In this document: positions 37,386 through 46,300 of the stretch, in pieces
Layout: every line of letters starts with the position of its first letter
Position numbering within the stretch: the stretch's first letter is position 1
DNA from: a virus
Virus record (IMG/VR): IMGVR_UViG_3300027797_000023
Coordinates: 1-64,000 of that record
DNA length: 64,000 nucleotides
Direction: 5' to 3' (one strand)
Position numbers and translations under genes: made by a program
The notes under the pieces: model-generated
What the model saw: the letters and a program-made list of their open reading frames with translations, nothing else
Databases searched by the model: none
Told to the model about the DNA's origin: nothing

Positions 37386-38140
37386 ATGGGCAAGGTCGCA
37401 TGGGACTACATTGTTGACGTTAAACTTCCAGCAGATTTAAAGGGAGTAACACCAGGGAAACTACCCGCTAATCTTTTAGTATCGGTACCCGGTGGGGGCA
37501 AGCTACATAGACTTGCAGCCAACGCATGGATGGCTATGGTAGCCAAAGCTAAAGCTGAAGGCGTTGAGTTAAAGCCAACTTCTTCACGGAGATACTTATA
37601 GGACTCTAGAGCAGCAGCTTGCTGGCTTTATGCAGCGCTATCAGTTGGCAGAAATTGCCGGCTCGAGCACAAGAACTTATGAAGGTAAGAAATGGTATCT
37701 AAAAAAGGGCAATGCCCCCCTAGCTGCCCCGGGTTCCAGTAAGCATAACTTACGGAATTGCAGTTGATGTCAGTGATGCTGGCAACCCTAAGCGTCTTAA
37801 TTGGCTGATAGCTAATGTCAAGGATTTTGGTTTTTCGTGGGAGGTCGTTCCGGAAGAGCCATGGCATTTGCGTTATGTATCAGGAGATAATGTTCCAGCG
37901 GCAGTTGCAGCGTTTACAGGTGGAGTAGCACCAATTGTCAACCTAAACACAACACCGCCCATCCATGACCACAAAGCTCTACAAGAGGCTCTGAAGGCCA
38001 AAGGGTTCTATAAGGGTGAAATCAACGGTGCAAAAGATGCTGCGACAGATGCAGCAGTAAAAGCATTTAAGGTAGCCAATAAGCTAGCAGCAGATTCTAT
38101 TGTTGGACCGAAGGTTAAAGAACTGCTTGGCCTTAAGTAA
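37386..38140 (+). CDS. Endolysin: M15 D-Ala-D-Ala-type peptidase plus peptidoglycan-binding domain, read through two CGGA four-base codons
   Basis: 250 residues when CGGA at 37587 and 37753 are each read as one Gly; in triplets three overlapping frames are needed. The joined peptidase reads LKPTSS-G-DTYRTLEQQ (Gly68), then SSKHNL-G-IAVDVSD (Gly123), which is the zinc-binding SxHxxGxAxD motif of the family, and EEPWHLRYV (His about 160, third zinc ligand). The C-terminal 65 residues (DHKALQEALKAKGFYKGEINGAKDAATDAAVKAFK) are a peptidoglycan-binding-1 domain. It cleaves cell-wall peptide stems for lysis. The next gene is a holin candidate, ending in a one-base overlap. Confidence 0.85.
37587..37590 (+). 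other. Four-base CGGA codon (+1 recoding site 4)
   Basis: TCA CGGA GAT. Zero frame ends after CGG AGA TAC TTA TAG. Confidence 0.8.
37753..37756 (+). other. Four-base CGGA codon (+1 recoding site 5)
   Basis: TTA CGGA ATT. Zero frame ends after AAT TGC AGT TGA. The supplied Gly is the invariant Gly in SxHxxGxAxD, the best single piece of evidence that CGGN means Gly. Confidence 0.85.
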
Positions 38141-38508
38141 TGTTTGGGTCTGAAACTCTTATTACTCCAGCGGCCGACATGACCAACTGGCAAAATATTA
38201 TTGTAGCTTTAATTACCGCAAGCAGCCTTATTGCAGTAGCATATCTGCAATTTGTTTATAAAGCTGGAAAAAGGCGCGGCGAAGAAGCAAAAGCCGAATG
38301 GGTTCAGAACAAAGCAGACCATGCAACTGTTGTATCAATGATTCAGCAGCTAGGTAAAAGCCTCGGCCGCTCAATTGACAAAACAAATGATTCTGTTGAT
38401 AGAATAGAGGGTAAGCTTGATACCCATATTAGGGATCACGCATTAGGTGGATTTGATATAGATGATGTAAAGTTTAAAACAGGAGAAAAAGTTAAAGATG
38501 GCAAGTAA
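38140..38508 (+). CDS. Holin-like membrane protein
   Basis: 122 residues. One membrane helix (IIVALITASSLIAVAYLQFVY, about 20-40), then a charged helical tail (KRRGEEAKAEW, DKTNDSVDRIEGKLDTH). Position directly after the endolysin suggests a holin or a lysis accessory. Confidence 0.6.
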   Translation: MFGSETLITPAADMTNWQNIIVALITASSLIAVAYLQFVYKAGKRRGEEAKAEWVQNKADHATVVSMIQQLGKSLGRSIDKTNDSVDRIEGKLDTHIRDHALGGFDIDDVKFKTGEKVKDGK

Positions 38509-38701
38509 GAAATCAGATAAGAATTGGATTGCTGGAGCGATTAAAAGACCGGGAGCTTTTACGGCTAAAGCTAAGAAGGCCGGTAAATCCGTAGCAGGTA
38601 TGGCAGCTGCTGTATCAAAGAATCCAGGTAAGTACAGCCCTCTCACTCGCAAGCAAGCTTCTCTTGCAAAGACTCTTAGAAAAATTAGTAAAGGAAAATA
38701 A
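38498..38701 (+). CDS. Small basic phage protein
   Basis: 67 residues, Lys/Ala-rich, IAGAIKRPGAFTAKAKKAGKS with a KYSPLTRKQASLAKTLRK end. Resembles small basic proteins often found beside lysis genes in phages. It overlaps the holin candidate by 11 bases. Function unknown. Confidence 0.6.
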   Translation: MASKKSDKNWIAGAIKRPGAFTAKAKKAGKSVAGMAAAVSKNPGKYSPLTRKQASLAKTLRKISKGK

Positions 38702-38704
38702 TCC

Positions 38705-38923
38705 ATGCATTGCACAAACGAAAAACACCATCAAGGTAATAGTGAAGAATGCTCATCAAATAATGATAATCGCCAAGATAGAAGAGAGCAACATTTACAC
38801 GTTGTAACCCCTCACAACATGCATTGGCATATAAATAAGCAATCTTTTAAAGGATGGAGTTTAAATTTTCTATATTTAGGGCTACATATTTTTGAAATTT
38901 ATCTTATAATAACAAAACTATAA
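38705..38923 (+). CDS. Small His-rich protein with membrane end
   Basis: 72 residues; the first half is His/Asn-rich and polar, the second half (GWSLNFLYLGLHIFEIYLIITKL) is hydrophobic and could span a membrane. Not recognised. Confidence 0.45.
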   Translation: MHCTNEKHHQGNSEECSSNNDNRQDRREQHLHVVTPHNMHWHINKQSFKGWSLNFLYLGLHIFEIYLIITKL

Positions 38924-38945
38924 AAACACTTATCTTCTCATAAGA

Positions 38946-38991
38946 TGGTATACTTATGGGTATGAATGTTTTTGAAGAAATTTATGATTGA
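38946..38991 (+). promoter_or_regulatory. Extended -10 promoter with a nine-codon leader peptide
   Basis: TGgTATACT (38946-38954) lies 7 bases before an ATG (38962) that opens a nine-codon frame ending in TGA at 38991. That stop overlaps an ATG (38984) of the next gene, suggesting re-initiation. Confidence 0.35.
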
Positions 38992-39196
38992 GAATAATTC
39001 TTTTAGCGGCTTCATGCCAATGGTTAAACAGATCACTGTTTCCCAAAGCACAGCCATGCTAAACACTGAAGGCGAATTAATCCACGCACATTCTTTTGTT
39101 GTTAATACCAGAGAAAATAAAGATTTTGTTTTTAGTATAACTCAAGAAGATCTAACAAAATTATATTTCCTAATAGGGAAAGTTTTATCGGGTTAA
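38966..39196 (+). CDS. Small phage protein of unknown function
   Basis: 76 residues from ATG 38966, or 70 from ATG 38984. VVNTRENKDFVFSITQEDLTKLYFLIGKVL ends the protein. It precedes the modification cassette by 1 base. Not recognised. Confidence 0.5.
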   Translation: MFLKKFMIENNSFSGFMPMVKQITVSQSTAMLNTEGELIHAHSFVVNTRENKDFVFSITQEDLTKLYFLIGKVLSG

Positions 39197-39197
39197 C

Positions 39198-39977
39198 ATG
39201 GGAGTTAAATTACATGGTGGCGTAGGTATTGGGGCTGTACCTAAAACGCCATCAATACCTAATGGTCGCTCAACCAATGAGCTGCTAGTCAAAATACCAG
39301 CAGCAACATTACTGCACTACGGGCATCAACTGGGTTATCCAGTAGCCTACGCTCAAGAGCAAGATGGGCAATTAATACAGAATATTGTTCCTGTTCACAA
39401 AACTGAATACGAACAAATTTCTTCCTCATCAAAAGTTGAACTGGCATTGCATACGGAAAGTGCCTTCCATCCCTATAAGCCGGATTATGTTTTGCTACTT
39501 TGTCTAAGGGGCGATCCTAGTGCGATAACAACTTACGCAAACGTAGAAGATATTGTTGAGCTATTACCACTCCAGGTTATAGAGACATTAAAAAAACCTT
39601 GGTACAAAACAGCAATAGACGATAGCTTCAGATCACACGGTGAACTACAGCAAGAGTTTATTATCCCGATCTTAAGCACTGATGGTAAAAATTTTACAAT
39701 TGTTTACGACAGCTTCTTTATGCAGGGGATTAACGAATATGCTCAGTTAGCTTTGTCCGAATTAAATTCGGCTATACAAAAATGCACAAAAGAAATTGTA
39801 CTTAAATCTGGTGATCTATTGATTATTGATAATTCCAATACAATACATGGTCGTAAACCATTCCAACCACGATATAATGGAACAGATAGATGGGTACAAA
39901 GAATGTTGGTAAGAAAAGAATTACCACCTAAAAATCAAATAGAAGGCAATGTAATCACTACTAAATTTGGAGCATAA
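39198..39977 (+). CDS. Clavaminate-synthase-like Fe(II)/2-oxoglutarate oxygenase
   Basis: 259 residues. ELALHTESAFHPYKPDYVLLLCLRGD carries the HxE iron pair (His85, Glu87) in the context seen in clavaminate synthase and asparagine/arginine oxygenases. The distal half gives His217 (NSNTIHGRKPF) and a 2-oxoglutarate-binding Arg (DRWVQRML, about 235). It would hydroxylate or desaturate a substrate, possibly an amino acid or protein side chain. It is the first of a six-gene cassette with methyltransferases and glycosyltransferases. Confidence 0.8.
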   Translation: MGVKLHGGVGIGAVPKTPSIPNGRSTNELLVKIPAATLLHYGHQLGYPVAYAQEQDGQLIQNIVPVHKTEYEQISSSSKVELALHTESAFHPYKPDYVLLLCLRGDPSAITTYANVEDIVELLPLQVIETLKKPWYKTAIDDSFRSHGELQQEFIIPILSTDGKNFTIVYDSFFMQGINEYAQLALSELNSAIQKCTKEIVLKSGDLLIIDNSNTIHGRKPFQPRYNGTDRWVQRMLVRKELPPKNQIEGNVITTKFGA

Positions 39978-40724
39978 ATGGATATTGATATACAAACAAA
40001 AGATATAGCAGAATTTCTCAAGGTACCAGAAGGGTATACTAGACAGAGATTAGAAAAAGGATTTCACTACAATCATCATGAAGTAGCAAAAGATTTTAAT
40101 GATGCTAACACAGATGTCAATAACCCAGATTCTTTGTTATCCTGGTATAGGAATACGGACTCTTATATTTGGGAGCTTTCCGCCTACCATCTTGATCCCG
40201 GGTTTAACTACTCTGGTATGTGTGAAGGCATATCTCTAGGACTTGTGAATTCCGGCAAGAAAGATGTGCTTAGTATCGGAGATGGAATTGGTAGCCTTTG
40301 CATTAGGATGGCCGAAGAAGGTTTGAACCCAACATATCATGATCTAAAAAATAGCAAGACTGCAGGTTTTGCACAGTTTAGATTTAAAAGAGGTGAAACA
40401 TATAGGAATTATAATATAGAAACTCTTTTTACAGATAATTTTGAACCCAAACTGGGTAGCGATTGCTTTGATGCAGTTGTGGCTCTAGATTTCTTAGAGC
40501 ATGTTGTTAACGTTGAAGATTGGGCGCGTGCAGTTTTTGCTTGCCTTAGAAAAGACGGTGTATTTATACCCAACAATGCATTTGGTATTGGGGATCTAGA
40601 GCACGGGAACTCTATCCCTATGCATCTTGCTATTAATAATAGATTCGAATGGGACTGGGATCCATTGTTGGTAGAGATAGGATTTGTTAGACATGAGAAT
40701 AAACAGTGGTGGATTAAGCCATGA
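39978..40724 (+). CDS. Class I SAM-dependent methyltransferase
   Basis: 248 residues. Motif I VLSIGDGIGSLCIRMAEEG (about 88-106) and motif IV region FDAVVALDFLEHV (about 155-167) match class I methyltransferases. His-rich end. It overlaps the next glycosyltransferase by 4 bases. Acceptor probably glycan or peptide. Confidence 0.75.
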   Translation: MDIDIQTKDIAEFLKVPEGYTRQRLEKGFHYNHHEVAKDFNDANTDVNNPDSLLSWYRNTDSYIWELSAYHLDPGFNYSGMCEGISLGLVNSGKKDVLSIGDGIGSLCIRMAEEGLNPTYHDLKNSKTAGFAQFRFKRGETYRNYNIETLFTDNFEPKLGSDCFDAVVALDFLEHVVNVEDWARAVFACLRKDGVFIPNNAFGIGDLEHGNSIPMHLAINNRFEWDWDPLLVEIGFVRHENKQWWIKP

Positions 40725-41578
40725 GATTGGATATAGGCATATCGTGCTATAATAACCCTGAAGGAATCCAAGCGGCAGTAGAAAATATTGTTCTAAATTC
40801 CACCTCAGAGTGGAGACTTCTCCTCGTTAATAATGCTTCGGAAGATCCTAGGGTTAGAGAACTTTTAGATTTTTATGCTGCAAAAGATTCTAGAATTATC
40901 CCAATGCATTTAGATGTAAACATAAAGTATTCTGGTGCAGTTAATAAAATATTAGAATGGGCAGAAACAGAATATGTTGCCTATTCAGATAATGATGCTA
41001 CTGTTCACACTAAGGGCTGGGATGAGATTATGTGGGGGTACCTTGCTAGGAACTTGGAGCTAGGAATGGTTTTTAGTGGTGGCTATAATTCTTATGAAAT
41101 AAAAAGAGACAAATATACAGAGTGTCTATGGGGCACCGGTTGTTTCTGGATGTTGAAAAAATTAGCTATGGCTGACGTAGGATATTTTGATCAAGAGATT
41201 GGTCACCAAAATGAAGTCGACTATCAAACTAGAATGCGTCTTGCCGGCTGGAAAATGGGTGTAGCTAAAGAAGTGGCGGTTCATCACCTTGCTAAGCAGA
41301 CAACGGATCCTGAGGCTCACGCTAGAATAGGTCGTGGCGTTGTTGAATGGATGAATAAGTGGGTGCCGTACTTCTGCGGTAAAGGGATGAATTACCATAG
41401 CACTAATGTTCTAAGATTTGAAGATTGGCCATGCAATGCACTGTATCTTGAGGAGTACTGGAAGATAAGAATGCCTGATCTAAACTCTAATCCAGAGGTT
41501 GTAGTTCTAGAGGGCAGAGAGTATGATCTAATAAAAGTTCCAAGATATAAAGATTTTTATAAAGGAAGAATAATTTAA
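40721..41578 (+). CDS. Family 2 glycosyltransferase
   Basis: 285 residues. LDIGISCYNNPEGIQAAVENIV, LLLVNNASEDPRVREL and the DxD-like YSDNDATVHTKGWDE (about 88-102) mark a GT-A enzyme; a later WGTGCFWMLKKLAM and HQNEVDYQTRMRLAG are typical acceptor-side blocks. Part of the modification cassette. Confidence 0.82.
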   Translation: MRLDIGISCYNNPEGIQAAVENIVLNSTSEWRLLLVNNASEDPRVRELLDFYAAKDSRIIPMHLDVNIKYSGAVNKILEWAETEYVAYSDNDATVHTKGWDEIMWGYLARNLELGMVFSGGYNSYEIKRDKYTECLWGTGCFWMLKKLAMADVGYFDQEIGHQNEVDYQTRMRLAGWKMGVAKEVAVHHLAKQTTDPEAHARIGRGVVEWMNKWVPYFCGKGMNYHSTNVLRFEDWPCNALYLEEYWKIRMPDLNSNPEVVVLEGREYDLIKVPRYKDFYKGRII

Positions 41579-42118
41579 ATGAGATTAGAAACTATCCCAC
41601 AAGGTGCAGGCACAAAAGTTGTAATTGGTACTAGAACATATCTTGGTCCAGATTGGATTCATATTGATATAGATCCAACGCCATTATATGATAATGCTAA
41701 TAAAACTTATGTGCCAGTTGATGTTGTTTGCGACGCTAGAAAGATTAATCTTCCAGATGATTTTGCAGACATAGTATATAACTCCGAATGTCTCGAACAT
41801 TTTCCATGGAAAGAATACCAAGCCGTTTTAGCTGAATGGTGTAGAATCGTTAAGCCTGGTGGGATGATCAGAATTGAAGTTCCAGACTTCTTGTTAGCCT
41901 GCAACCAAATATTAAACTGGGATTCACTTGACGGTGATCGTCGCATGCAGCAAATCTTTTTTGCGGAACAACTAAACCCTTTTGACTTTCACTTCGTGGG
42001 CTTGACACACCGAATGCTACAAGATGATTTTGAAAGAATGGGTTTTGAAATATTAGATGTTAAGCGTGGAGATGAATGGGGCTGGCTTAAGGTGGACGCT
42101 CGTAAACCCGTGTTATAA
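41579..42118 (+). CDS. SAM-dependent methyltransferase, type 11-like
   Basis: 179 residues. WIHIDIDPTP, DARKINLPDDFADIVYNSECLEHF and AEWCRIVKPGGMIRIEVPD are the late motifs of a methyltransferase-11 domain, here with a shortened first motif (VVIGTRTYLGPDW). Starts 1 base after the GT2 gene. Confidence 0.72.
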   Translation: MRLETIPQGAGTKVVIGTRTYLGPDWIHIDIDPTPLYDNANKTYVPVDVVCDARKINLPDDFADIVYNSECLEHFPWKEYQAVLAEWCRIVKPGGMIRIEVPDFLLACNQILNWDSLDGDRRMQQIFFAEQLNPFDFHFVGLTHRMLQDDFERMGFEILDVKRGDEWGWLKVDARKPVL

Positions 42119-42119
42119 T
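42111..42119 (+). promoter_or_regulatory. Extended -10 promoter, leaderless start
   Basis: TGtTATAAT overlaps the stop of the previous gene and lies 7 bases before ATG 42127; no SD. Confidence 0.55.
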
Positions 42120-42126
42120 ATATATT

Positions 42127-42585
42127 ATGAACTGGGATTATGTAGCACATATAATTAGAGATATATTCCCACAAAGAATATTCACTACTTTGTATGGCCG
42201 CAATAAAGAACTGATAGATATTTTGCATACGCCAGAACATGGTATCGGTGCATTTATGTTGCATACTGAAAGAGAAAAATATTTGTCTAATGACTGGTGT
42301 AAGTACTGGGAGGCTGGTGTTGACGGTGTGTATTTTGGCGAATCAGTTTGTGACTTGTTTATTTCTTTTGATTATGATCCAGAACTTTTGAATGATGATA
42401 CTGATATGTTGGCTAAGCAGGTTAAAAACTTTTTGAAGCCTGGTGGTTTTGCAATGATAGTAAACCCGGGTATTTGGGCAGATGATCTTGGAAAACATTT
42501 AACTATTAATGCACAAGTGGAAACTGAAATTAAAAGATACTCAATGTTTAGTCAGCAAGATGTTAGTGTTTATGAAAATATTTGA
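42127..42585 (+). CDS. Methyltransferase-like fragment protein
   Basis: 152 residues. The end QVKNFLKPGGFAMIVNPG resembles the KPGG block of methyltransferases, but the SAM-binding motif I is not obvious. May be a divergent family member. It overlaps the GT17 gene by 14 bases. Confidence 0.5.
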   Translation: MNWDYVAHIIRDIFPQRIFTTLYGRNKELIDILHTPEHGIGAFMLHTEREKYLSNDWCKYWEAGVDGVYFGESVCDLFISFDYDPELLNDDTDMLAKQVKNFLKPGGFAMIVNPGIWADDLGKHLTINAQVETEIKRYSMFSQQDVSVYENI

Positions 42586-43312
42586 TTGCTTTACATACTT
42601 TAATGAGCAGGAAATGCTTCAGATTAGATTGGAAGAGTTGGGCGATGCTGTTGATTACTTTGTCGTAGTAGAGGCATCGCAAACTTTTACTGGAGCTCCT
42701 AAGCCTTTCTATTTTGATAATCTTCCTAACTGGATTGATAAATGGAAAAGAAAAATTATTAGAGTAAAAATAGATTTCTCGGCCGAAGCAAATAGCAGTT
42801 GGCTAAAAGAATATTATCAACGCAATGCAATAGCCGAAGGGTTAACTCTAGCAGATTCTGAAGATTTTATTATAATTTCTGATGCCGATGAGATAGTTAG
42901 TGCAGGAGTTATTGCAAATATAACTTCACTTGATACTCCAACAAGATTAGATGTAAAACAGTATTTTTGGAATTTTCATTGGCAGGTGCCAGCTCATTGT
43001 AATCAGGGAGCTAGACCTGTTATTGCCCGCAAAAAGAATCTAGATGTAAGTTGTGCCCAAGATTTAAGGGCTAATACTTTACCGTTAGTGCCCGACGCAG
43101 GGTGGCATTTTTCCTTTTTTGGAGAAGTAGAGAAGATAAAGAATAAAATAGAATCTTTTGCACACACTGAATACAATTCAGATGAATACAAAAATAGTGA
43201 AGCCATCTTATATAGGGTTGAGAATGGGATAGATCCCTTTGATAGGTTCCCGCTAAAGTATTATGAGATAGATAGTTCTTATCCAGAGTGGGTATACAGA
43301 AATTTTAGATAA
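42572..43312 (+). CDS. Family 17 glycosyltransferase
   Basis: 246 residues from ATG 42572 (MKIFDCFTYFNEQEMLQIRLEELGD). This opening with YFVVVEASQTFTG, and later IISDADEIVS (DxD-type) and KQYFWNFHW, is typical of GT17 (beta-1,4-N-acetylglucosaminyltransferase-like) proteins found in phages. Last gene of the cassette. Confidence 0.82.
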   Translation: MKIFDCFTYFNEQEMLQIRLEELGDAVDYFVVVEASQTFTGAPKPFYFDNLPNWIDKWKRKIIRVKIDFSAEANSSWLKEYYQRNAIAEGLTLADSEDFIIISDADEIVSAGVIANITSLDTPTRLDVKQYFWNFHWQVPAHCNQGARPVIARKKNLDVSCAQDLRANTLPLVPDAGWHFSFFGEVEKIKNKIESFAHTEYNSDEYKNSEAILYRVENGIDPFDRFPLKYYEIDSSYPEWVYRNFR

Positions 43313-43372
43313 CCTTCATGCAGTTGGGTTACTATTATTGTAGCCAAACTATTAAATTAAGGTTTATTTTTT

Positions 43373-46300
43373 ATGGGCGTAAAAAAACCATCGACTTCCG
43401 GCTATACCAAGCAGTATATAAAGCTCCCATATGCTAAAGATGGCGATCAAAGAGAAGAAGATATGCCTGCTGGCGTCTTGGGTTCCAACGGCACATATGC
43501 TCATACCATAAATAATAGCCCAATATTTCCAAAGAACGGTAAAATACAGGGCAGCAAAAATTGGTATGCTGTAGAAAAAGCGTGGGACGACATGCTTGCA
43601 GCTATGGCTAAAGCTAAACTACCTGGTCTTACACGCTATAGTGATGGTTATCAAACTTATGACCAACAAGTTACTAGTTTTTTTTCAAAAAATTCTAAAG
43701 TTCTTCCTGGTCAACCAGGTTATCAGCAGGCTACAGCTTTTTCTACTCCGGTTGAAACGAAAGTAGAGCTAATTGGTTTATCTAGATTTGGTTTAGAAGT
43801 TACTGTTTTTACTAGATTTCCCCATAATTTAAGTAGTTCTATGGTAGGTAAAACTGTTAATTTTGATATTGACGCTAAAGATTTCTCTAATGTTAAGGGT
43901 AATACGGAAGGTCATGATGGTTTAAACTATTCAGGAAATCATAAAATAAAAAAAATAACAAAAGATAGTATTACATTTAATTTAGTTTCCTATTCTTTTA
44001 TACAAAATTATATATTTTTTGGTTATCCGTGGAATAATGTCCAGCTACAAAAATGGAAGAATATTTGGGAAAAATCAACTCCAACAGATACACAGAAAAA
44101 AAATCTCAAAATTACAAAAGTAAGTATAGTAGGTTATGTTTTCTTTGACGATAGTACAGTGCGTTTTAAACCAAAACCAGATCAATCAGGTAAATATAAC
44201 CCCTTGCCAGGGCAAAGTGTCTTTGGCACCGGGTTAGTTATCAGTCTTTTTAGCGGTAAGTCCACAGGGTCCAATAAACCAACTTCTTTGGCTCAATTAA
44301 CTTGGCTTAAGAATAATGCTTATAAGTATGGTTTTGCTTGGACATATGAAATACCCGAAACAGATCCAGAGTTCTTATATACAATTCATTATTATAAAGG
44401 TCTTGTTAAACCAGATTACCTTACTGGCCCTTCTGCTCCTACTACATTACCCGGTACAATTTGGAGATATACTCCTGGTAAAGATCCAGAAACAGTCACT
44501 ATAATACCTAGCACGACCACTACACAAGTACCTAACTTATTTACTCCCGAAAATAACCAGGTTCCTACTCCTAAAATTAAAATGAGTAATAATTTAATTA
44601 AGTCAACGTATTCTTTAAAAATATTCGGAAACACAACTACAGAAGCTTTATTAGTAGCTAGAGAAATGTCACAAATTATTGGTTATAGAATTTTTCCTGG
44701 CAAAGGGTTTGGCGATATAGCACCTGATAAAGAAGGTTTTAGTCCAGGTGGCGGCGAGTTTGACACTCTAACTAGAGCACGTTTTGCTTGGCATAATCCG
44801 CCCTCCGACTCCGTCACTACAGATAGTCAGGTAGCAGAAGGATTTACTAATGCAGTAAAAATCGCATTACCTAGTTTTGGTAGCTTTGGCTACAAAGATG
44901 TAGATGGTTTGATCAAATTCAGTTCAATATTTTATTTAAGCGAGTACGCCGAAGCGGCAAGGGAATTAAAAATTATTTTGGAAAAAATATCAAATAATAA
45001 AAATTTTAAAGTAGATTTAGTTGAAGTAAAATCTGGTAAAATGTCAAAGTTATATGGAAAAAATGAACACTTGCCTAATGTTATAACTGATACAAAAACT
45101 TATAATAGCATAAGTGATGGTGTTAGTTATATTAAGCCACGTGGTTGTCAAATTAATAATTTAAACGGTTTACCTAATAATCTGGGCAATAAAAGCTGGG
45201 AGCTTTATGGTTCAGTTTTACCAATACCTTGGCAAGAAAGTCTTGGTGGAAGATTTACAATCAAAGATATATTTGTTGGGGGACAAGAAACCTATGAACC
45301 ATTTGCCAATGAAAAAACTGAATGGGAAACATATATAAATAAAGAACCAAGAGAGCTTTCTTCTTCTACCCCAAGATCAAAAGGTTATGGACTTCCTTAT
45401 ATCAGTGTAGTAGATGACAAACCTACAAAAATACTATGGAGTAAAAGAAAAACTTACAGAAGCAACAACCATTCACGATCTAAAATGATTCTACTAATTG
45501 GTCAAGATTGGGAAGGTGTAAACCCAGTAGACAAAAATTTGTTATTACCACCATCAACATCTTCCAGCACAACTATTCCAAGAATAACAACAACCACCGT
45601 TATACCTACAACGACAACTGTTCCGCCTCGAATACCTACAACGACAACGACAATTGTTACACCTAGTTCATCGACTAGTATCGTAAAACCCAAAATTATT
45701 ATACCTGACATAAAGCCTGCAGATAGATATGATCCACCAACAAAACCAACAATTCCCGATGTTAATAGTAACACTATAAAAATTCCTTTGATTATAGGCG
45801 ATAGTATAGCGGTTGGCATATCTGATAGATACGATGTTTTAAATCCAGAAACAAATACAGGAGAAATAGTACCAAATCCATATTCAGTAAAAAAAGCTGA
45901 TAACGGCTGGGACGGATTATTTCAATTAACAGCGGAAGGTTTGCCAGCTGTAACAACTAGAATAAATCATTGTATGTCTTATTTGGATAAGAAAAATTTG
46001 GCTAAAAATAGAATAGTTTGGTTATCAACTGGAGCATCTAATTCGTCTGCGGCTAGTAGCGCGACTATATTAAGTTGGGTTAAAAGACAATTTGATTTAC
46101 TAAAAAAATATAATTCAACAGTTTTTGTTTACGGAGTATCTAATCAGCTCGACGCAAAGTATCCAGAGAAAAAAATTAATAAACAAATATCAGATACATG
46201 TAAGCAGTATGGTTATACATATATGGGTGGTTTTGACGCTCCTGGAGATGACTTGCACCCTTCTAATTACAACAATATCGTTGATGCTCTAATCGGGGCA

